Shown: positions 13,821-24,997, counted from the first letter of the stretch. The stretch is DNA of 40,766 nt from Alphaproteobacteria bacterium (GCA_030427145.1 JAUHWT010000028.1:1-40766); one strand, 5' to 3'. Made by a program: numbers and translations. Notes: a model not told the origin generated them from the sequence alone.

Positions 13821-16184
13821 ATGCGCCTGAAATTTAAAGCTGTTTTAATTCTTGGGTTGGCAGCTCTAACCACTCTTCATGCCGGCAATTCCGCAGTCGC
13901 GCAGGACGGCGCGCAGCCACTCGTGGTGGGCTGGACGGAAATGGCGCCGTTCTTTGAGAGCGGGGAAGACGGCGACGTGGACGGGTTTTCGGCAGAGGTC
14001 ATCGAGCGCGTTGCCGAAATTGCCGGCATTGAGATTTTATTTCAACAGTTTTCCAATCTCAGCGAAATGCGTGCCGCCCAGGCTGAGGGAACAACGGACA
14101 TTCTGGCCGGTGTAGCACCATCTCCGATGCTTGAGCCAGGAAGCCTCTATTCCGAGCCGGTGGCCGTGACCCATGTGCGGCTTTTCATGCGCACGGAAGA
14201 GGCGGATATCAGTCAGGAGGATTTCATCGGCATGCGACTGGGGGTCGTGCCCCCCGCAGCGGGGTCCAACCCCTCGCCACTACTGGATCGCAATACTGCA
14301 GTGCGGATGCCCAATACCGCCACCCTTTTGATGCGCCTTTTGGACGGCGATATTGACGGCGCGCTGGTGACCGAGGTTTCCTTTTTCCGGCAGGCCCATG
14401 CAGCACAACTCGACCACAGGATTGCCGCTGTAGGCCCCCCGGTTGGTGCTTTTGACAGGGTGGTCGTGCTTCGCCGCGAACATGCCGAACTGTTGGGAGC
14501 CATCAACGAGGCCGTAGCCGTAATAGAAGACAACGGGGACCTGGAAGCACTTCGCCAAAAATGGGGCGTCGTGCTGCCACCTCCCGCGCCGGAGGTGCTG
14601 GTCGTTGGCGTAACGGATTTTCCGCCACTTCAGGTCGTGACGGAGGATGGCGAGTTCACCGGTTACGCAGTGGAAGCGGTCAGGGAACTGGCCCGACGTG
14701 CCGGGCAACCACTCAAATTTATTGAAATTTCTCCCGAGGAATGGGCGGCCGGACCACGACCGGGCGCGTACGACATGCTGCCCCAGTCTCCGGTGACCGA
14801 TGCGCGCCGCGAACGGATGGATTTTTCGCTTCCAATTGAAATATTTACAACGTCAATCTTCATGCCGGCAAACAACTCCGACGGCATTGCCTCGCTCGCC
14901 GATCTGAGGGAGGCCGGACTTCGGGTTGCGGTCAGCTCCAACAGTGCCTCGCGCGGCTTTGTTGAGTCCGAAGCCGGCCTGAGTGTGGATCTCGTGCCGA
15001 ACTCGAGAGCGGCTCTCGATGCTGTGCTTTCAGGTGATGCCGATGCGATGGTGGCGGCCAGTTCCGCCACGCATCGCATGATTGAGGAACGCGGCGCCGT
15101 TGGAAAGATCGTCGAAGTCCTCCCGCCCGTGTATGTCGCACCACGGGCACCCGCACTGCGCCCTGGGCTCGGTACAGTGCGCGAACAGTTCAATAGCCTG
15201 ACGCCAGGGTTTCTCGCCTCGGAACAGCACAGGTTTTTGGTGACCCGCTGGTATGGTGAGCCGATATTTTGGACGCAGGAACGCGTCAGGCTGGCAGTTG
15301 GCGGAATTCTGGCCGTCGCCGTAGGGGCAATTGTAGCGTTTCTGATGTGGCGCCAGAGGGTTCGTCAGAGACATTTCGCGGAGATCCAGGCCGCGAATGC
15401 CCAGCTTGAGCGGCAAAACGCAAGGCTGGACGAACTCAATGCCGAACTCCTGCGGTCAAATGGCGAACTGGACAACTTTGCATATGTCGCATCACACGAC
15501 CTGAAAGAGCCGCTCCGCGGTGTCACGATCAATGCAAACTTCCTGTTGCGTGAGGACCTTGGCGAAAGGGCACGTGACCGCGTCGAGCGGATGACTGAAC
15601 TGTGTCAGCGAATGGAGCGGCTGATCTCCGATCTGCTGTTTTTCTCGCGGCTGTCGCAGAAGGATACCCAGCCCGAAGCCGTCGACGTCACTTCGGTTGT
15701 CGGAGAGATCCGCCGGAGCCTCGCGGAAACAATCTCTGAAAAAAACGGGGTACTGGAAATCGACGGCGACCTGCCCAAAGTCTTGGCACAGCCCACACGC
15801 ATTGCGACGGTTTTTCAGAATCTCATCGTAAACGCCCTGAAATACAACGATTCCGGTGCACCGGCGGTGGAGGTTGGATTCGCCAGGGAGGTAACCGTTG
15901 GGGGCGTCCCCAAAACAAACATGTTCTTCGTTCGCGATAACGGGATTGGCATAGAGGAAGAGTTCCACGACGAGGTGTTCCGAATTTTCCGGCGACTTAA
16001 TTCCGACAAAATTTACGGTTACGGTACCGGTGCAGGTCTGTCATTTGTCAAAAGGATTATAGAGGATTACGGTGGAGAAGTGACGTTCGTTTCGACACCC
16101 GGACAGGGCACAACGTTCTACTTTTCGCTGCCACTGGCGGATGAGGAAACGACGGTATCGGGCGTGACGGCAATGGCGTCCTGA
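13821..16184 (+). CDS. Sensor histidine kinase with two periplasmic solute-binding domains
   Basis: This 787-aa membrane kinase starts with a signal sequence (cleavage near AVAQD, residue 28) and two tandem family-3 solute-binding domains (about 33-250 and 258-480), a BvgS-like sensor layout. One transmembrane helix (about 488-508, LAVGGILAVAVGAIVAFLMW) leads into a coiled coil rich in AQLERQNARLDELNAEL. The kinase core has the H-box ASHDLKEPLRG with His559, then N-box FQNLIVNALKYN, G1 VRDNGIGI and G2 GYGTGAGLSF, most like phytochrome-type kinases. It lacks the receiver and HPt modules of BvgS and has no response-regulator gene beside it. GGAGG lies 5 nt before the start. It probably senses an amino acid or similar small molecule outside the membrane. 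Confidence 0.9.
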   Translation: MRLKFKAVLILGLAALTTLHAGNSAVAQDGAQPLVVGWTEMAPFFESGEDGDVDGFSAEVIERVAEIAGIEILFQQFSNLSEMRAAQAEGTTDILAGVAPSPMLEPGSLYSEPVAVTHVRLFMRTEEADISQEDFIGMRLGVVPPAAGSNPSPLLDRNTAVRMPNTATLLMRLLDGDIDGALVTEVSFFRQAHAAQLDHRIAAVGPPVGAFDRVVVLRREHAELLGAINEAVAVIEDNGDLEALRQKWGVVLPPPAPEVLVVGVTDFPPLQVVTEDGEFTGYAVEAVRELARRAGQPLKFIEISPEEWAAGPRPGAYDMLPQSPVTDARRERMDFSLPIEIFTTSIFMPANNSDGIASLADLREAGLRVAVSSNSASRGFVESEAGLSVDLVPNSRAALDAVLSGDADAMVAASSATHRMIEERGAVGKIVEVLPPVYVAPRAPALRPGLGTVREQFNSLTPGFLASEQHRFLVTRWYGEPIFWTQERVRLAVGGILAVAVGAIVAFLMWRQRVRQRHFAEIQAANAQLERQNARLDELNAELLRSNGELDNFAYVASHDLKEPLRGVTINANFLLREDLGERARDRVERMTELCQRMERLISDLLFFSRLSQKDTQPEAVDVTSVVGEIRRSLAETISEKNGVLEIDGDLPKVLAQPTRIATVFQNLIVNALKYNDSGAPAVEVGFAREVTVGGVPKTNMFFVRDNGIGIEEEFHDEVFRIFRRLNSDKIYGYGTGAGLSFVKRIIEDYGGEVTFVSTPGQGTTFYFSLPLADEETTVSGVTAMAS

Positions 16185-16295
16185 CCCATAGCCCGGTCGT
16201 TCATGACGGATCAATTAACTGCTGCCGATCGGCTCTTGCTTCCGGTCAGGTGGTAGCATCATCATCGCGCCAACCAGAAAACAGGGGATAATTAC

Positions 16296-17066
16296 ATGCC
16301 GGTTCAGTTGCACCAGTATACGCATCAGTCTGATAATTATGGCGTTCTCGTCCACGACGAGGAAACGGGGAAGACCGCCTGCATAGACGTTGGAGATCCC
16401 GCGGCACTGCGCCGTGCTCTGGACGTCACGGGGTGGGCGCTCGATCAGATTTGGATCACGCACCATCATGCGGATCACACCAACGGCCTTGAAGAGATCA
16501 AGGCGGAGACCGGGGCGGAGGTCACCGGGCCGGGGTATGACACCGGCAAAACGGTGGCCGGCCTCGACCGCAGGGTTGTGGAAGGTGACAAGGTGGAACT
16601 CGGCGCCACGGTGTTCGAGGTTTTGCACACACCTGGGCACACCCTCGACATGCTGAACTACCACTGCGCCACGGAAGGACTGCTTTTCTCCGGCGATACA
16701 CTTTTCATGATGGGCTGCGGGCGCATTTTCGAGGGCACACCGGAAATGATGTGGGAGAGCCTGCAAAAACTGGCGGCGTTGCCGGGCGATACGATGGTTT
16801 ACTGCAGCCATGAATACACCGTGGCGAACGCCAAATTTGCCCTGTCGGTCGATCCAGACAATCAGGCCCTGATCGCGCGCGCAGCCAAGGTCGAGGACAT
16901 GCGCGTGAGGAAAAAAGCTACGGTTCCTGGCCTGTTGTCAGTTGAGTTTGAAACAAACCCCTTCCTGCGCGCATCAGATTCAGCCATCCGTGCGCACTTG
17001 GGCATGGTCGATGCGTCGGACGTGGAAGTCTTTACCGAGATCCGCAAGCGCAAGGATTCATTCTGA
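16296..17066 (+). CDS. gloB: Glyoxalase II-like hydrolase (hydroxyacylglutathione hydrolase)
   Basis: This 256-aa metallo-beta-lactamase-fold hydrolase has the metal motif THHHADH at residues 55-61, the downstream HTPGHTLDM, the FSGDTLFMMGCGRIFEG block and YCSHEYTVANAKFAL, the usual order in glyoxalase II. The family splits S-D-lactoylglutathione to D-lactate and glutathione in methylglyoxal detoxification. The C-terminal helical part is present, including the basic RKKATVPG stretch that contacts glutathione in the family. The length is standard. AGGGGAT precedes the start. It is convergent with the MATE gene. Regulation is not visible. Confidence 0.92.
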   Translation: MPVQLHQYTHQSDNYGVLVHDEETGKTACIDVGDPAALRRALDVTGWALDQIWITHHHADHTNGLEEIKAETGAEVTGPGYDTGKTVAGLDRRVVEGDKVELGATVFEVLHTPGHTLDMLNYHCATEGLLFSGDTLFMMGCGRIFEGTPEMMWESLQKLAALPGDTMVYCSHEYTVANAKFALSVDPDNQALIARAAKVEDMRVRKKATVPGLLSVEFETNPFLRASDSAIRAHLGMVDASDVEVFTEIRKRKDSF

Positions 17067-17083
17067 GCCCGTGCTGCTACCCC

Positions 17084-18511
17084 TTACGCAATCCTGCGGG
17101 TTTTGCGGGGCAGTACCACAGCCCAGAACCGGTAGTTCAGCAGGATTGCGGCGCAGGCCAGGCCAACGATTAGACCGATCCACACACCTGGCGTGCCCCA
17201 GCCGACGAACCGGCTAAGGATCAGGCTGGTGGGACATCCCACCAGCCAGTACGACACGGCGGCAATCAACATGGGCGCGCGTGCGTCCTGAAGACCACGC
17301 AGCAGCCCCATGGCGATGGACTGGAAGGCATCCACAAGCTGAAATATCGCGGCATAAACGAGCAGCAGAGAACCGGTCGCTATAATGACCGGCCGGGCCG
17401 GCTCATCAGAAGCGAGAAACAGCCCCGTAAGCGGCTCAGGAAATTTGAAGAAAACCAAACCCGCTAAAATGGCGAAACAAACCGCCATTGCCAGTATTAC
17501 CCTGGCCCCGACCCGCAAAACATGGGCATCACCGCTGCCAAAGGCCCTGCCCGATCGCACCGTCGCCACTCCGGAGAAGCCCATCTGGATCATGAATGTG
17601 ATTGAGGCCAGCTGGATGGCAATGCCATGGGCCGCCAGGTCCTTCAGGCCCACCCAGCCAACCATGACGGTGGAAGCCGCAAACAATCCCACCTGGGCCA
17701 GCATGGTCAAACCGATGGGCCAACCCAGCCGAAAAACCCGGATAAACACGGGCCAGTCAGGCCGCCAAAGGCGTGTGAACAGCGCATGCCGCTTCACAAA
17801 AAACGATATGTAAACCGTCAGAACGATTACGGAAATCATCTGCGTCGACAACGAGGCCACGGCCGCACCCCGGATGCCAAGCTCCGGCAGGCCCCAGTGA
17901 CCGAAGATCAGGCAGTAATTGACGATGATATTCATGGGCACCGCGACGAGGCCACCCCAGAACAGAATGGCGGTGCGCTCCAATGCGGACAGGTAGCTTT
18001 TCAGAACCATGATCAAGAGGGATGGAACCACACCCAGCCCGGCAATGCGCAGGTACTGCTGCGCCAGACCCGCGACCTCCGGATCCTGACCCAGGAACTT
18101 GAGGACGCTGCCTGAACACATGAACATTGGCAGCGTAATTACCGAGAACAGGAGAGAAATCCATATCCCCATCCGGGTGATCCGACGAACCCGAACGTCG
18201 TTGCCCGCGCCAGCGGCCTCAGCCACAAGAGGCATTACCGCGTTACCGAAACCCGTACCGAAGATGAAAATCACGAAGTAGTAGGCCCCGGCCAAAACGA
18301 TCGCGGCCAGCGATTTGACGTCGTACCAGCCGACCATCACGGTGTCGGAAATTCCGATGGCGATCAGGGCGAGGTTGCTGCCGATAAGCGGAACACCAAG
18401 GGACGCGGCAGCCCCGACATGGCCGCGGACAGTCATTGGACCGCTGTCGGCTTCCGTTTGGTCGGCGCGGACGGGACGGCCGTTGGCTGGCGTTTGTTCT
18501 GGCTGGTGCAA
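17084..18511 (-). CDS. MATE-family efflux transporter (NorM-like)
   Basis: This 475-aa multidrug and toxin extrusion protein has about 12 hydrophobic helices, including [15 protein letters not shown] near the N-terminus, and the family blocks [11 protein letters not shown] and [13 protein letters not shown]. It exports cationic or aromatic compounds using a Na+ or H+ gradient in the inner membrane. Two starts are possible: 18511, used here, or ATG at 18436, where the protein would begin [11 protein letters not shown] and have a more usual length of 450 aa. It is divergent from malate synthase and convergent with the glyoxalase gene, so it is probably monocistronic. Confidence 0.9.
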   Translation of the reverse strand: MHQPEQTPANGRPVRADQTEADSGPMTVRGHVGAAASLGVPLIGSNLALIAIGISDTVMVGWYDVKSLAAIVLAGAYYFVIFIFGTGFGNAVMPLVAEAAGAGNDVRVRRITRMGIWISLLFSVITLPMFMCSGSVLKFLGQDPEVAGLAQQYLRIAGLGVVPSLLIMVLKSYLSALERTAILFWGGLVAVPMNIIVNYCLIFGHWGLPELGIRGAAVASLSTQMISVIVLTVYISFFVKRHALFTRLWRPDWPVFIRVFRLGWPIGLTMLAQVGLFAASTVMVGWVGLKDLAAHGIAIQLASITFMIQMGFSGVATVRSGRAFGSGDAHVLRVGARVILAMAVCFAILAGLVFFKFPEPLTGLFLASDEPARPVIIATGSLLLVYAAIFQLVDAFQSIAMGLLRGLQDARAPMLIAAVSYWLVGCPTSLILSRFVGWGTPGVWIGLIVGLACAAILLNYRFWAVVLPRKTRRIA

Positions 18512-18686
18512 TTCAGTTTCTGCTCACGGTTGCGCCGAATTCATTCATGCATTTCGTCCTGGCGTGCAACAATTAAGATTTTGGTCGGTTTTGTGGTGTG
18601 GCAGATTCCGCTTGTTTCCCTCTGCCTGTCATGTGCAATTAAGTCGCAAGAGGCCACGGAAGGCAAAAATACGTCAGGACAGGCAC

Positions 18687-20846
18687 ATGACATCACGCAC
18701 AAACCGTTTTGGATTGCAGGTGGATACGGCACTTGCTTCGTTCATTGAGGACAGAGCCATTCCCGGTACCGGCGTTGAGCCGGACGCCTTTTGGAAGGGC
18801 TTCGCCGACATGGTCGATGCACTGTCGCCCATCAACGCGCGCCTTCTGAAGACCCGCGAAACGACGCAGGCGAAAATTGATGCATGGCACCGGGACCGGA
18901 AGGACCTGGCGTTTGACGCGAAGGAATACCGGTCATTCCTCGAACATATCGGCTACATCGTCCCGGAATTCGGTGATTTCAAAATTGAAACGACGAATGT
19001 TGACCCCGAAATCGCGCTGATCCCCGGCCCGCAGCTTGTGGTCCCGGTGATGAATGCCCGCTACGCGCTGAATGCGGCGAACGCGCGCTGGGGGTCCCTC
19101 TACGATGCGCTCTACGGCACGGATGCCATGGGTAGCGTGCCCATCCGCAAGGAATATGAGCCAAACCGTGGTGCACAGGTTATTGACTGGGCCAGGGCCT
19201 TCCTCGACGACGTACTGCCACTGGCTCATGGTTCATGGACCGGAGCGACCGGTCTTGTGATTGAGGGCGACAGCCTCGCGGTGTCGTCTGACAGCGGCCG
19301 CTCCGCATTGCGCGACGAAAACGCCTTCACGGGCTATACCGGCACGGCGGATGAACCGGAGAGTATTATTCTGACCAACAATGGTCTGCATGTGCGGATC
19401 ATGCTGGACGCCACGAGCGAGATCGCAAAACAGGACTCCGCAGGGATCTCGGATATCGTCCTGGAGTCCGCCATGTCCACGATCATGGACTGTGAGGACT
19501 CGGTCGCGGCCGTGGACGCGGAAGACAAGGTCATCGCCTATGCCAACTGGCTCGGCCTCATGGTCGGCAATCTGTCCGAATCCGTAAATAAGGGCGGCCG
19601 CACTATTGAGCGGGTTCTCAATCCTGATGTTGCCTATACCGCCGCGGATGGCAGTGCCGCGAGTTTGAAGGGCCGCTCTCTGATGCTGGTCCGCAATGTC
19701 GGACATCTGATGACCAATCCGGCCATTCTGGACCGTGACGGCGATGAGGTGCCCGAAGGGTTGATGGACGCGATGATTACCGTTCTGATCGCGATGCACG
19801 ACCTCAACAAAACGGCCGGCATGCGGAACTCGGTCAAGGGCTCGGTCTACGTGGTAAAACCAAAGATGCATGGACCCGAGGAAGTGGTCTTTGCCGACCG
19901 GATTTTCACCGTCGTTGAGGAGGCCCTGGGCCTGCCGAAATACACCGTCAAACTCGGCATCATGGATGAGGAGCGGCGCACATCCGCCAACCTGCGCGAG
20001 TGCATCCGGGCAGCAAAACACCGCGTCGCCTTCATAAACACCGGCTTCCTCGACCGGACGGGGGACGAGATCCACACCTCAATGGAGGCCGGCGCTTTCC
20101 TGCGCAAGGACGAGATCAAGACACAGCCCTGGATCAAGGCCTATGAGGACCGGAACGTCGATATCGGTCTGGCCTGCGGTCTTCAGGGCAAGGCGCAGAT
20201 AGGCAAGGGCATGTGGGCCATGCCGGATCTGATGAACGGAATGCTGGATCAGAAAATCGCGCATCCGCAATCAGGTGCCAACTGCGCATGGGTACCCTCC
20301 CCAACCGCGGCGACCCTGCACGCGACCCACTACCATCGGGTCGACGTGATGGCCCGGCAGAATGAGATTGCCGCCGGTGGTCCGCGCGGCAAGCTCGAGG
20401 ATCTGCTCACAATCCCTCTGGCACGTGGCCGAAACTGGTCGCAGGAGGAAATCCAGGCCGAAGTCGAGAACAACGCGCAGGGCATTTTGGGCTACGTGGT
20501 GCGGTGGATCGACCACGGCGTCGGCTGCTCCAAGGTTCCCGACATCAACAATGTCGGTCTCATGGAAGATCGCGCAACCTGCCGCATCAGTTCACAACAC
20601 CTTGCCAACTGGCTTCATCATGGTGTCGTCACCGAGGCCGAAGTCCTCGCAGCAATGAAAAAGATGGCCGCGGTGGTCGATGAGCAGAACTCAGGTGATC
20701 CTGCGTATCAGAAAATGGGTCCCCATTTTGACGGCGTCGCATTCCGTGCGGCAGTTGACCTGGTAATTCGTGGGCGGGAACAACCCTCGGGATACACGGA
20801 GCCCGTTCTGCACCGGCGCCGACAGGAACGGAAGGCTCTGGCCTGA
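18687..20846 (+). CDS. glcB: Malate synthase G
   Basis: This 719-aa enzyme condenses glyoxylate and acetyl-CoA to malate and CoA; E. coli GlcB has 723 aa. Diagnostic blocks are [18 protein letters not shown] with the metal-binding acid, [17 protein letters not shown] with the lysine region, [12 protein letters not shown], and [19 protein letters not shown]. It is monomeric, cytosolic and the form tied to glycolate and glyoxylate use. The ATG at 18687 is preceded by AGGACAGG; the frame is open far upstream without homology. It is alone on its transcript and about 15 kb from the beta-hydroxyaspartate genes, which use the same substrate, so the two routes must share or divide glyoxylate. Confidence 0.97.
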   Translation: MTSRTNRFGLQVDTALASFIEDRAIPGTGVEPDAFWKGFADMVDALSPINARLLKTRETTQAKIDAWHRDRKDLAFDAKEYRSFLEHIGYIVPEFGDFKIETTNVDPEIALIPGPQLVVPVMNARYALNAANARWGSLYDALYGTDAMGSVPIRKEYEPNRGAQVIDWARAFLDDVLPLAHGSWTGATGLVIEGDSLAVSSDSGRSALRDENAFTGYTGTADEPESIILTNNGLHVRIMLDATSEIAKQDSAGISDIVLESAMSTIMDCEDSVAAVDAEDKVIAYANWLGLMVGNLSESVNKGGRTIERVLNPDVAYTAADGSAASLKGRSLMLVRNVGHLMTNPAILDRDGDEVPEGLMDAMITVLIAMHDLNKTAGMRNSVKGSVYVVKPKMHGPEEVVFADRIFTVVEEALGLPKYTVKLGIMDEERRTSANLRECIRAAKHRVAFINTGFLDRTGDEIHTSMEAGAFLRKDEIKTQPWIKAYEDRNVDIGLACGLQGKAQIGKGMWAMPDLMNGMLDQKIAHPQSGANCAWVPSPTAATLHATHYHRVDVMARQNEIAAGGPRGKLEDLLTIPLARGRNWSQEEIQAEVENNAQGILGYVVRWIDHGVGCSKVPDINNVGLMEDRATCRISSQHLANWLHHGVVTEAEVLAAMKKMAAVVDEQNSGDPAYQKMGPHFDGVAFRAAVDLVIRGREQPSGYTEPVLHRRRQERKALA

Positions 20847-20866
20847 GGGTTTCCATGAATTTAATT

Positions 20867-20887
20867 GCATCCGGATGGGCCGGGTGC
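20867..20887 (+). terminator. Hairpin after malate synthase G
   Basis: GCATCCGG-ATGGG-CCGGGTGC forms an 8-bp RNA stem with one U-G pair, 20 nt after the glcB stop. It is followed by an AT-rich stretch rather than a T-run, so it is a plausible but not textbook terminator. Confidence 0.4.
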
Positions 20888-20893
20888 GGTTAA

Positions 20894-20930
20894 TTAAAAA
20901 TATTTACAAGTTTCCCTATAATTGGGGAAA
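20894..20930 (+). promoter_or_regulatory. Candidate promoter with palindrome around the -10 box
   Basis: A perfect TATAAT (20917-20922) lies 17 nt after TTAAAA (20894-20899). The -10 box sits in the loop of an inverted repeat TTTCCC (20911-20916) / GGGAAA (20925-20930). The region is strikingly AT-rich for this genome and lies about 115 nt before the chemoreceptor start. A protein bound at the inverted repeat would cover the promoter. Confidence 0.45.
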
Positions 20931-21036
20931 TAACTCAAACCCAACATTTACCACCATTTAAAACACCACACCTATCTTCCCGCGGGTCATTACCTCGAAC
21001 CTGCATGTCGATTGTGAAGTAGTAAGGTGTGTTGTT

Positions 21037-23706
21037 TTGTTTAGTCTTTCAAATACGAAAATCAGTCATAAACTTCCCATGCTGATCGCAACGGTCGGCA
21101 TTTTTTCAAGCCTTGCCGTCGGGATCATTGGATACCATCAGGTTTCGAAGATGGCTTCCCGGACCGCAATCGAACGCCTGAACGCGGTCTCTAAAGCCCG
21201 GGCAACCGAGTTCCGGCAGTACCTGTCATCTGTTGAGGACGACCTGCGGATCACGGCCAGCCGCGGAACGGTGATTGAAGCCACGCAAAATTTTTCCCGT
21301 CATTTCAGACGTCTCAGCGAACAGACCGATCCGACGGAAGCACTTCAGAAAACCTACATCACCGACAACCCACACCCTACCGGTGAAAAGCACCTGCTGG
21401 ACGATCCCAAGGACTGGTCGCCATACAGCCGGGAACACGCCGCGATGCATCCCGAGATGCGCGGGTTGCTGGAGACACGTGGATATTACGACATCTTCCT
21501 CTTCGACCTCGAGGGCAACCTGTTCTATTCGGTCTTCAAGGAACTGGATTTCGCCACAAATTTCATCGGTGGGCCCTATGCGGATTCCGGGCTTGGGCGG
21601 GCGTTTCGCGCCGCGCTGGCCAATCCGGACCCAGGCAATCTGATTTTTGAGCCATTCTCCCCATATGAACCCAGCTACGGAGCGCCAGCAAGCTTCATTG
21701 CCGCACCCCTGGTTGAAGCTGACGGAAATCCGGTTGGCGTTCTGGCCTTCCAGATGGCCGCGGACCGCATCGAGGCAATTGTCGCCAATGAGGAAGGTCT
21801 CGGAGAAACCGGCCTTGCGATGCTGGTCGGGGATGACGGACTGCTGCATTCGTCCAGCCATATTCACGGCGTTGATCTGGAACTGTTGACGCCGGCCCCG
21901 GTGGTTGAGGGACTGCAGGCGGGCTTCGACGGCGAAGACGGGCATCTGCTGACCACATTCGAAAATGTGCCTGCCGTCGTCGGGTTCACAGCTGTGAACT
22001 TTCTCGAGTCCCGCTGGGTTCTGGCCGCGCTCCAGGGTGAGGCGGAGGTGATGGCGCCGGTCGTGGGGCTGGCCAAAACATTTGCACTGATTTGCGGATC
22101 GGTTCTGATTGTACTGCCTTTGGTTGGCTGGTTCAGCGCGCGTTGTATCACCAGGCCTCTGGGGGAACTCAACAGGGTTATCGCGTCGCTTGCCACCGGT
22201 GCAAAAATCGAAACCTCACGCGCGAACCGTGGCGACGAGATTGGCGAACTGTTCCGAATCGTAAGCGAAGTAAGCCGTCAGGGTCAGGAAGCCGGTCGGG
22301 TCCGGTCCTCCCTTGAAACCTGCGATGCGATGTTCCTGGTATCGGATACGGAGCACAAAATCACCTATGCCAACTACTCGATGCGCCGCTATGTGGAGAG
22401 CAACGGGGAAACGTTGAAGGAACGGCTCCGCGGATTGGACCCCGAGGCCATTGAGGGCGCGTCGATCAATGATTTTCACCCCGCATCGAAAAGCGGTTCG
22501 ATCGAACTCCAGTTTGGGAACCTCACGGTGGTTTCCAAACGCAACCCCATTGTGGACCAGCAGGGACGGGTACTTGGGGACGTTGTAGAGTGGTACGACG
22601 CCACACTGGAAAAAGCGCTTCACCGCGATCTGGACCGTGTGGTTGGCGCCGCGGGCGAGGGTGATTTCTCGAAGCGCATGGCCATTGAGGATGCGGACGA
22701 ACAGACCACGTCCATCGTCAACAGCGTGAACCAGCTGACCGGGATCGTTGACCGGGCAACCGGTGAACTGGGTTCAGTCCTGACCGCTCTGGCCGCCGGT
22801 GACCTGACCCGCAGAATGCACGGTGATTACCAGGGCCGTTTTGCGGAACTCGCCGACAGCGCCAATCACACAGCCGACAGGATCACCGAGGTTGTGGGGT
22901 AGATCCGCTGTGCAACGGACGAGGTTGGAGTTGCCGCCAACGAGATCCTCCGCAACTCCGAGAACCTTTCCTCACGCACGGAATCCTCGGCCGCAACCTT
23001 GGAAGAAACGGCTGCTGCAACCGAGGAGTTGGCCACAACTGTAGAGAATAACGCCCAAAAAGCCAAAAGCGCCTGTGAGCGTGCCGCCTCTGCAAACTCG
23101 ACGGGAGCTGCGGCAAGTGATGTGGTCACGCGTGCGGTTGATGCCATGTCCGATATTGAGAAATCCTCCCAGATGATGTCCAACATCATCAACGTCATTG
23201 AGGAAATTGCCTTTCAGACCAACCTTCTGGCACTCAATGCTTCGGTTGAGGCCGCGCGGGCGGGTGAGGCTGGCAAGGGGTTTGCGGTCGTCGCATCAGA
23301 AGTAAGGTCCCTCGCGCAAAGATCGTCTGGCTCCGCAGAAGACATCAAACGGTTGATTTCGAACTCCAACTCGCAGGTCGGCAACGGCGTCGAACTGGTG
23401 AAGGGAACGGGATCGCAACTGGGCCTGATCGTGGAGACGATCTCTGAAATGGTGGACAGCCTCAACCAGATTTCCTCCGCCTCCGGCGAGCAGTCCATCG
23501 GTATTGGCGAGATCAACTCCGCAGTGGGTTCGATGGATAAAGTCACGCAGCAAAACGCTCAGATCGCTGAGGAAAACACCAACGCGGCACGCAATCTGAC
23601 GCGCCAGTCGAAGGTGCTTCTTGAAGCGGTTGGGTTCTTCCGCGTCGAAGGTTCTTTGGAATCCCAATTAGATAGCGATGCCGGGGATCATGACGTAGCG
23701 GCCTGA
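21037..23706 (+). pseudogene. Methyl-accepting chemotaxis protein, interrupted by an in-frame amber codon
   Basis: One reading frame of 890 codons is broken only by TAG at 22900-22902 (codon 622). Before it are a membrane helix (about 14-32), a large Cache-like periplasmic sensor, a second helix (about 348-369), HAMP (SARCITRPLGELNRVI), a PAS-like segment (AMFLVSDTEHKITYAN) and a second HAMP-like repeat. After it the frame runs on unshifted through [18 protein letters not shown] to the signalling hairpin [31 protein letters not shown]. In homologues the stop position is usually Gln (VVGQIR), so CAG to TAG is the simplest change. The truncated 621-aa product lacks the CheA/CheW-binding tip. 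The start is TTG with AAGG 9 nt ahead. The second half has no ATG start or ribosome site of its own. Read-through or sequencing error is possible. Confidence 0.85.
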
Positions 23707-23773
23707 TACGGGGCCGCAGTGCAGGGCTTGAATTCGGATTGAAGCCGAGGACCCACGGCCCTACCCTTCCGGC

Positions 23774-24997
23774 ATGAATAAAACCCGGTTCTCCAAAATT
23801 CCGCGCATTTCAAACGGTACCGCGCGCCGGATCTTCCTTGACCGTCACGCCCTGGCCGAGGCTCCGGTTGGGTCGGCCAAGGGGCTGGACCTGTTGAATT
23901 TGATCGAACGGATCGGGTTTGTGCAGGTCGACAGCATCAACACGGTTTGCCGGGCCCATCACAAAATCATTTTCGCGCGAAGACAGTCCTACAAACAGGG
24001 GAACCTGACGCCGCTTCTGGAGCGGGATCACAGTCTCTTCGAACACTGGACGCATGATGCTTCAATCATTCCAACGAAGTTTTTTCCGTACTGGCGGCTG
24101 AGGTTTGAGAGGGACCGGGAAAGATTGCGTCAGAACTGGCAGGCGGGACGGCGGGCGGGATTCGAAGCAAAGTTCGATGAAATCCTGAAACACGTGTCCG
24201 ACCACGGACCAGTAACGTCGGGAGAGGTGGGCGCTGGCGAAAAGCGGATGTCCGGTGGCTGGTGGGACTGGCATCCCTCGAAAACCGCGCTTGAATACCT
24301 TTGGCGCACCGGGGCTCTTTCGGTCACGCGGAGAGAAGGCTTTCGCAAGGTATATGACCTCACCGAACGCGTGATCCCAGCCGCCAATCTGCGACCGCAA
24401 CCGACAGAAGAACAGACAATCGACTGGGCCTGTAATTCGGCGCTGGACCGTTTGGGCTTTGCCACATCCGGGGAAATCGCCGCGTTCTGGGATCTCGTGC
24501 GACCCGCCGAGGCAAAAACCTGGTGCGAACGGGCCGTTCGGTCGTGCGACATCATTCCGGTTGAGATCGGCACCGCAGAGGAGGGCAGCTACCGGCTGGC
24601 ATATGCCCGCCCGGATCTTCTGGAATTGGCGGAGCACGCTCCCTATCCAACAACACGGCTGCGCGTTTTGAGCCCGTTTGACCCGGCCCTGCGGGACAGG
24701 AAGCGGACTGAGAGGCTCTTTGGCTTTCACTACCGTATCGAGGTGTTTGTACCAGCCCCGAAGCGGCGCTACGGGTATTACGTCTTCCCGGTTCTGGAGG
24801 GAGATCGTTTGATCGGACGCATGGACATGAAATGTCACCGCGGCGACGGGAGACTGCATGTGAACGGGTTCTGGCCCGAGCCCGGGATCCGCTTTGGCAA
24901 GGGCCGGCTACAACGGTTGGAAGCGGAACTTTCGCGGATCGCAAAATTTACCGGCAGCACGGAGGTCACGTGGGAGACGGGTTGGCTGAAAGCCTGA
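23774..24997 (+). CDS. YcaQ/AlkX-family DNA glycosylase (winged-helix)
   Basis: This 407-aa protein belongs to the HTH_42 winged-helix family. E. coli YcaQ (AlkX) in this family removes alkylated bases and unhooks interstrand crosslinks. The catalytic Q-phi-D motif is visible as Gln51-Val-Asp53 in GFVQVDSIN, followed by HWTHDASIIP. Near the C-terminus, LLSPFDPALRDRKRTERLFGF was checked in two parts (SPFDP and RLFGF), both typical of the family. The frame runs to WETGWLKA. It is convergent with guaD and monocistronic in appearance. Other genes in the neighbourhood give no added hint. A role in repair of natural crosslinking agents is inferred from the family. Confidence 0.85.
   Translation: MNKTRFSKIPRISNGTARRIFLDRHALAEAPVGSAKGLDLLNLIERIGFVQVDSINTVCRAHHKIIFARRQSYKQGNLTPLLERDHSLFEHWTHDASIIPTKFFPYWRLRFERDRERLRQNWQAGRRAGFEAKFDEILKHVSDHGPVTSGEVGAGEKRMSGGWWDWHPSKTALEYLWRTGALSVTRREGFRKVYDLTERVIPAANLRPQPTEEQTIDWACNSALDRLGFATSGEIAAFWDLVRPAEAKTWCERAVRSCDIIPVEIGTAEEGSYRLAYARPDLLELAEHAPYPTTRLRVLSPFDPALRDRKRTERLFGFHYRIEVFVPAPKRRYGYYVFPVLEGDRLIGRMDMKCHRGDGRLHVNGFWPEPGIRFGKGRLQRLEAELSRIAKFTGSTEVTWETGWLKA

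Noticed and set aside
22999-23706. Separate short chemoreceptor-like gene after the amber codon
   Set aside because: It is in the same frame as the upstream part, opens only at a TTG, has no ribosome site and lacks sensor and membrane parts. It is the tail of the interrupted gene.
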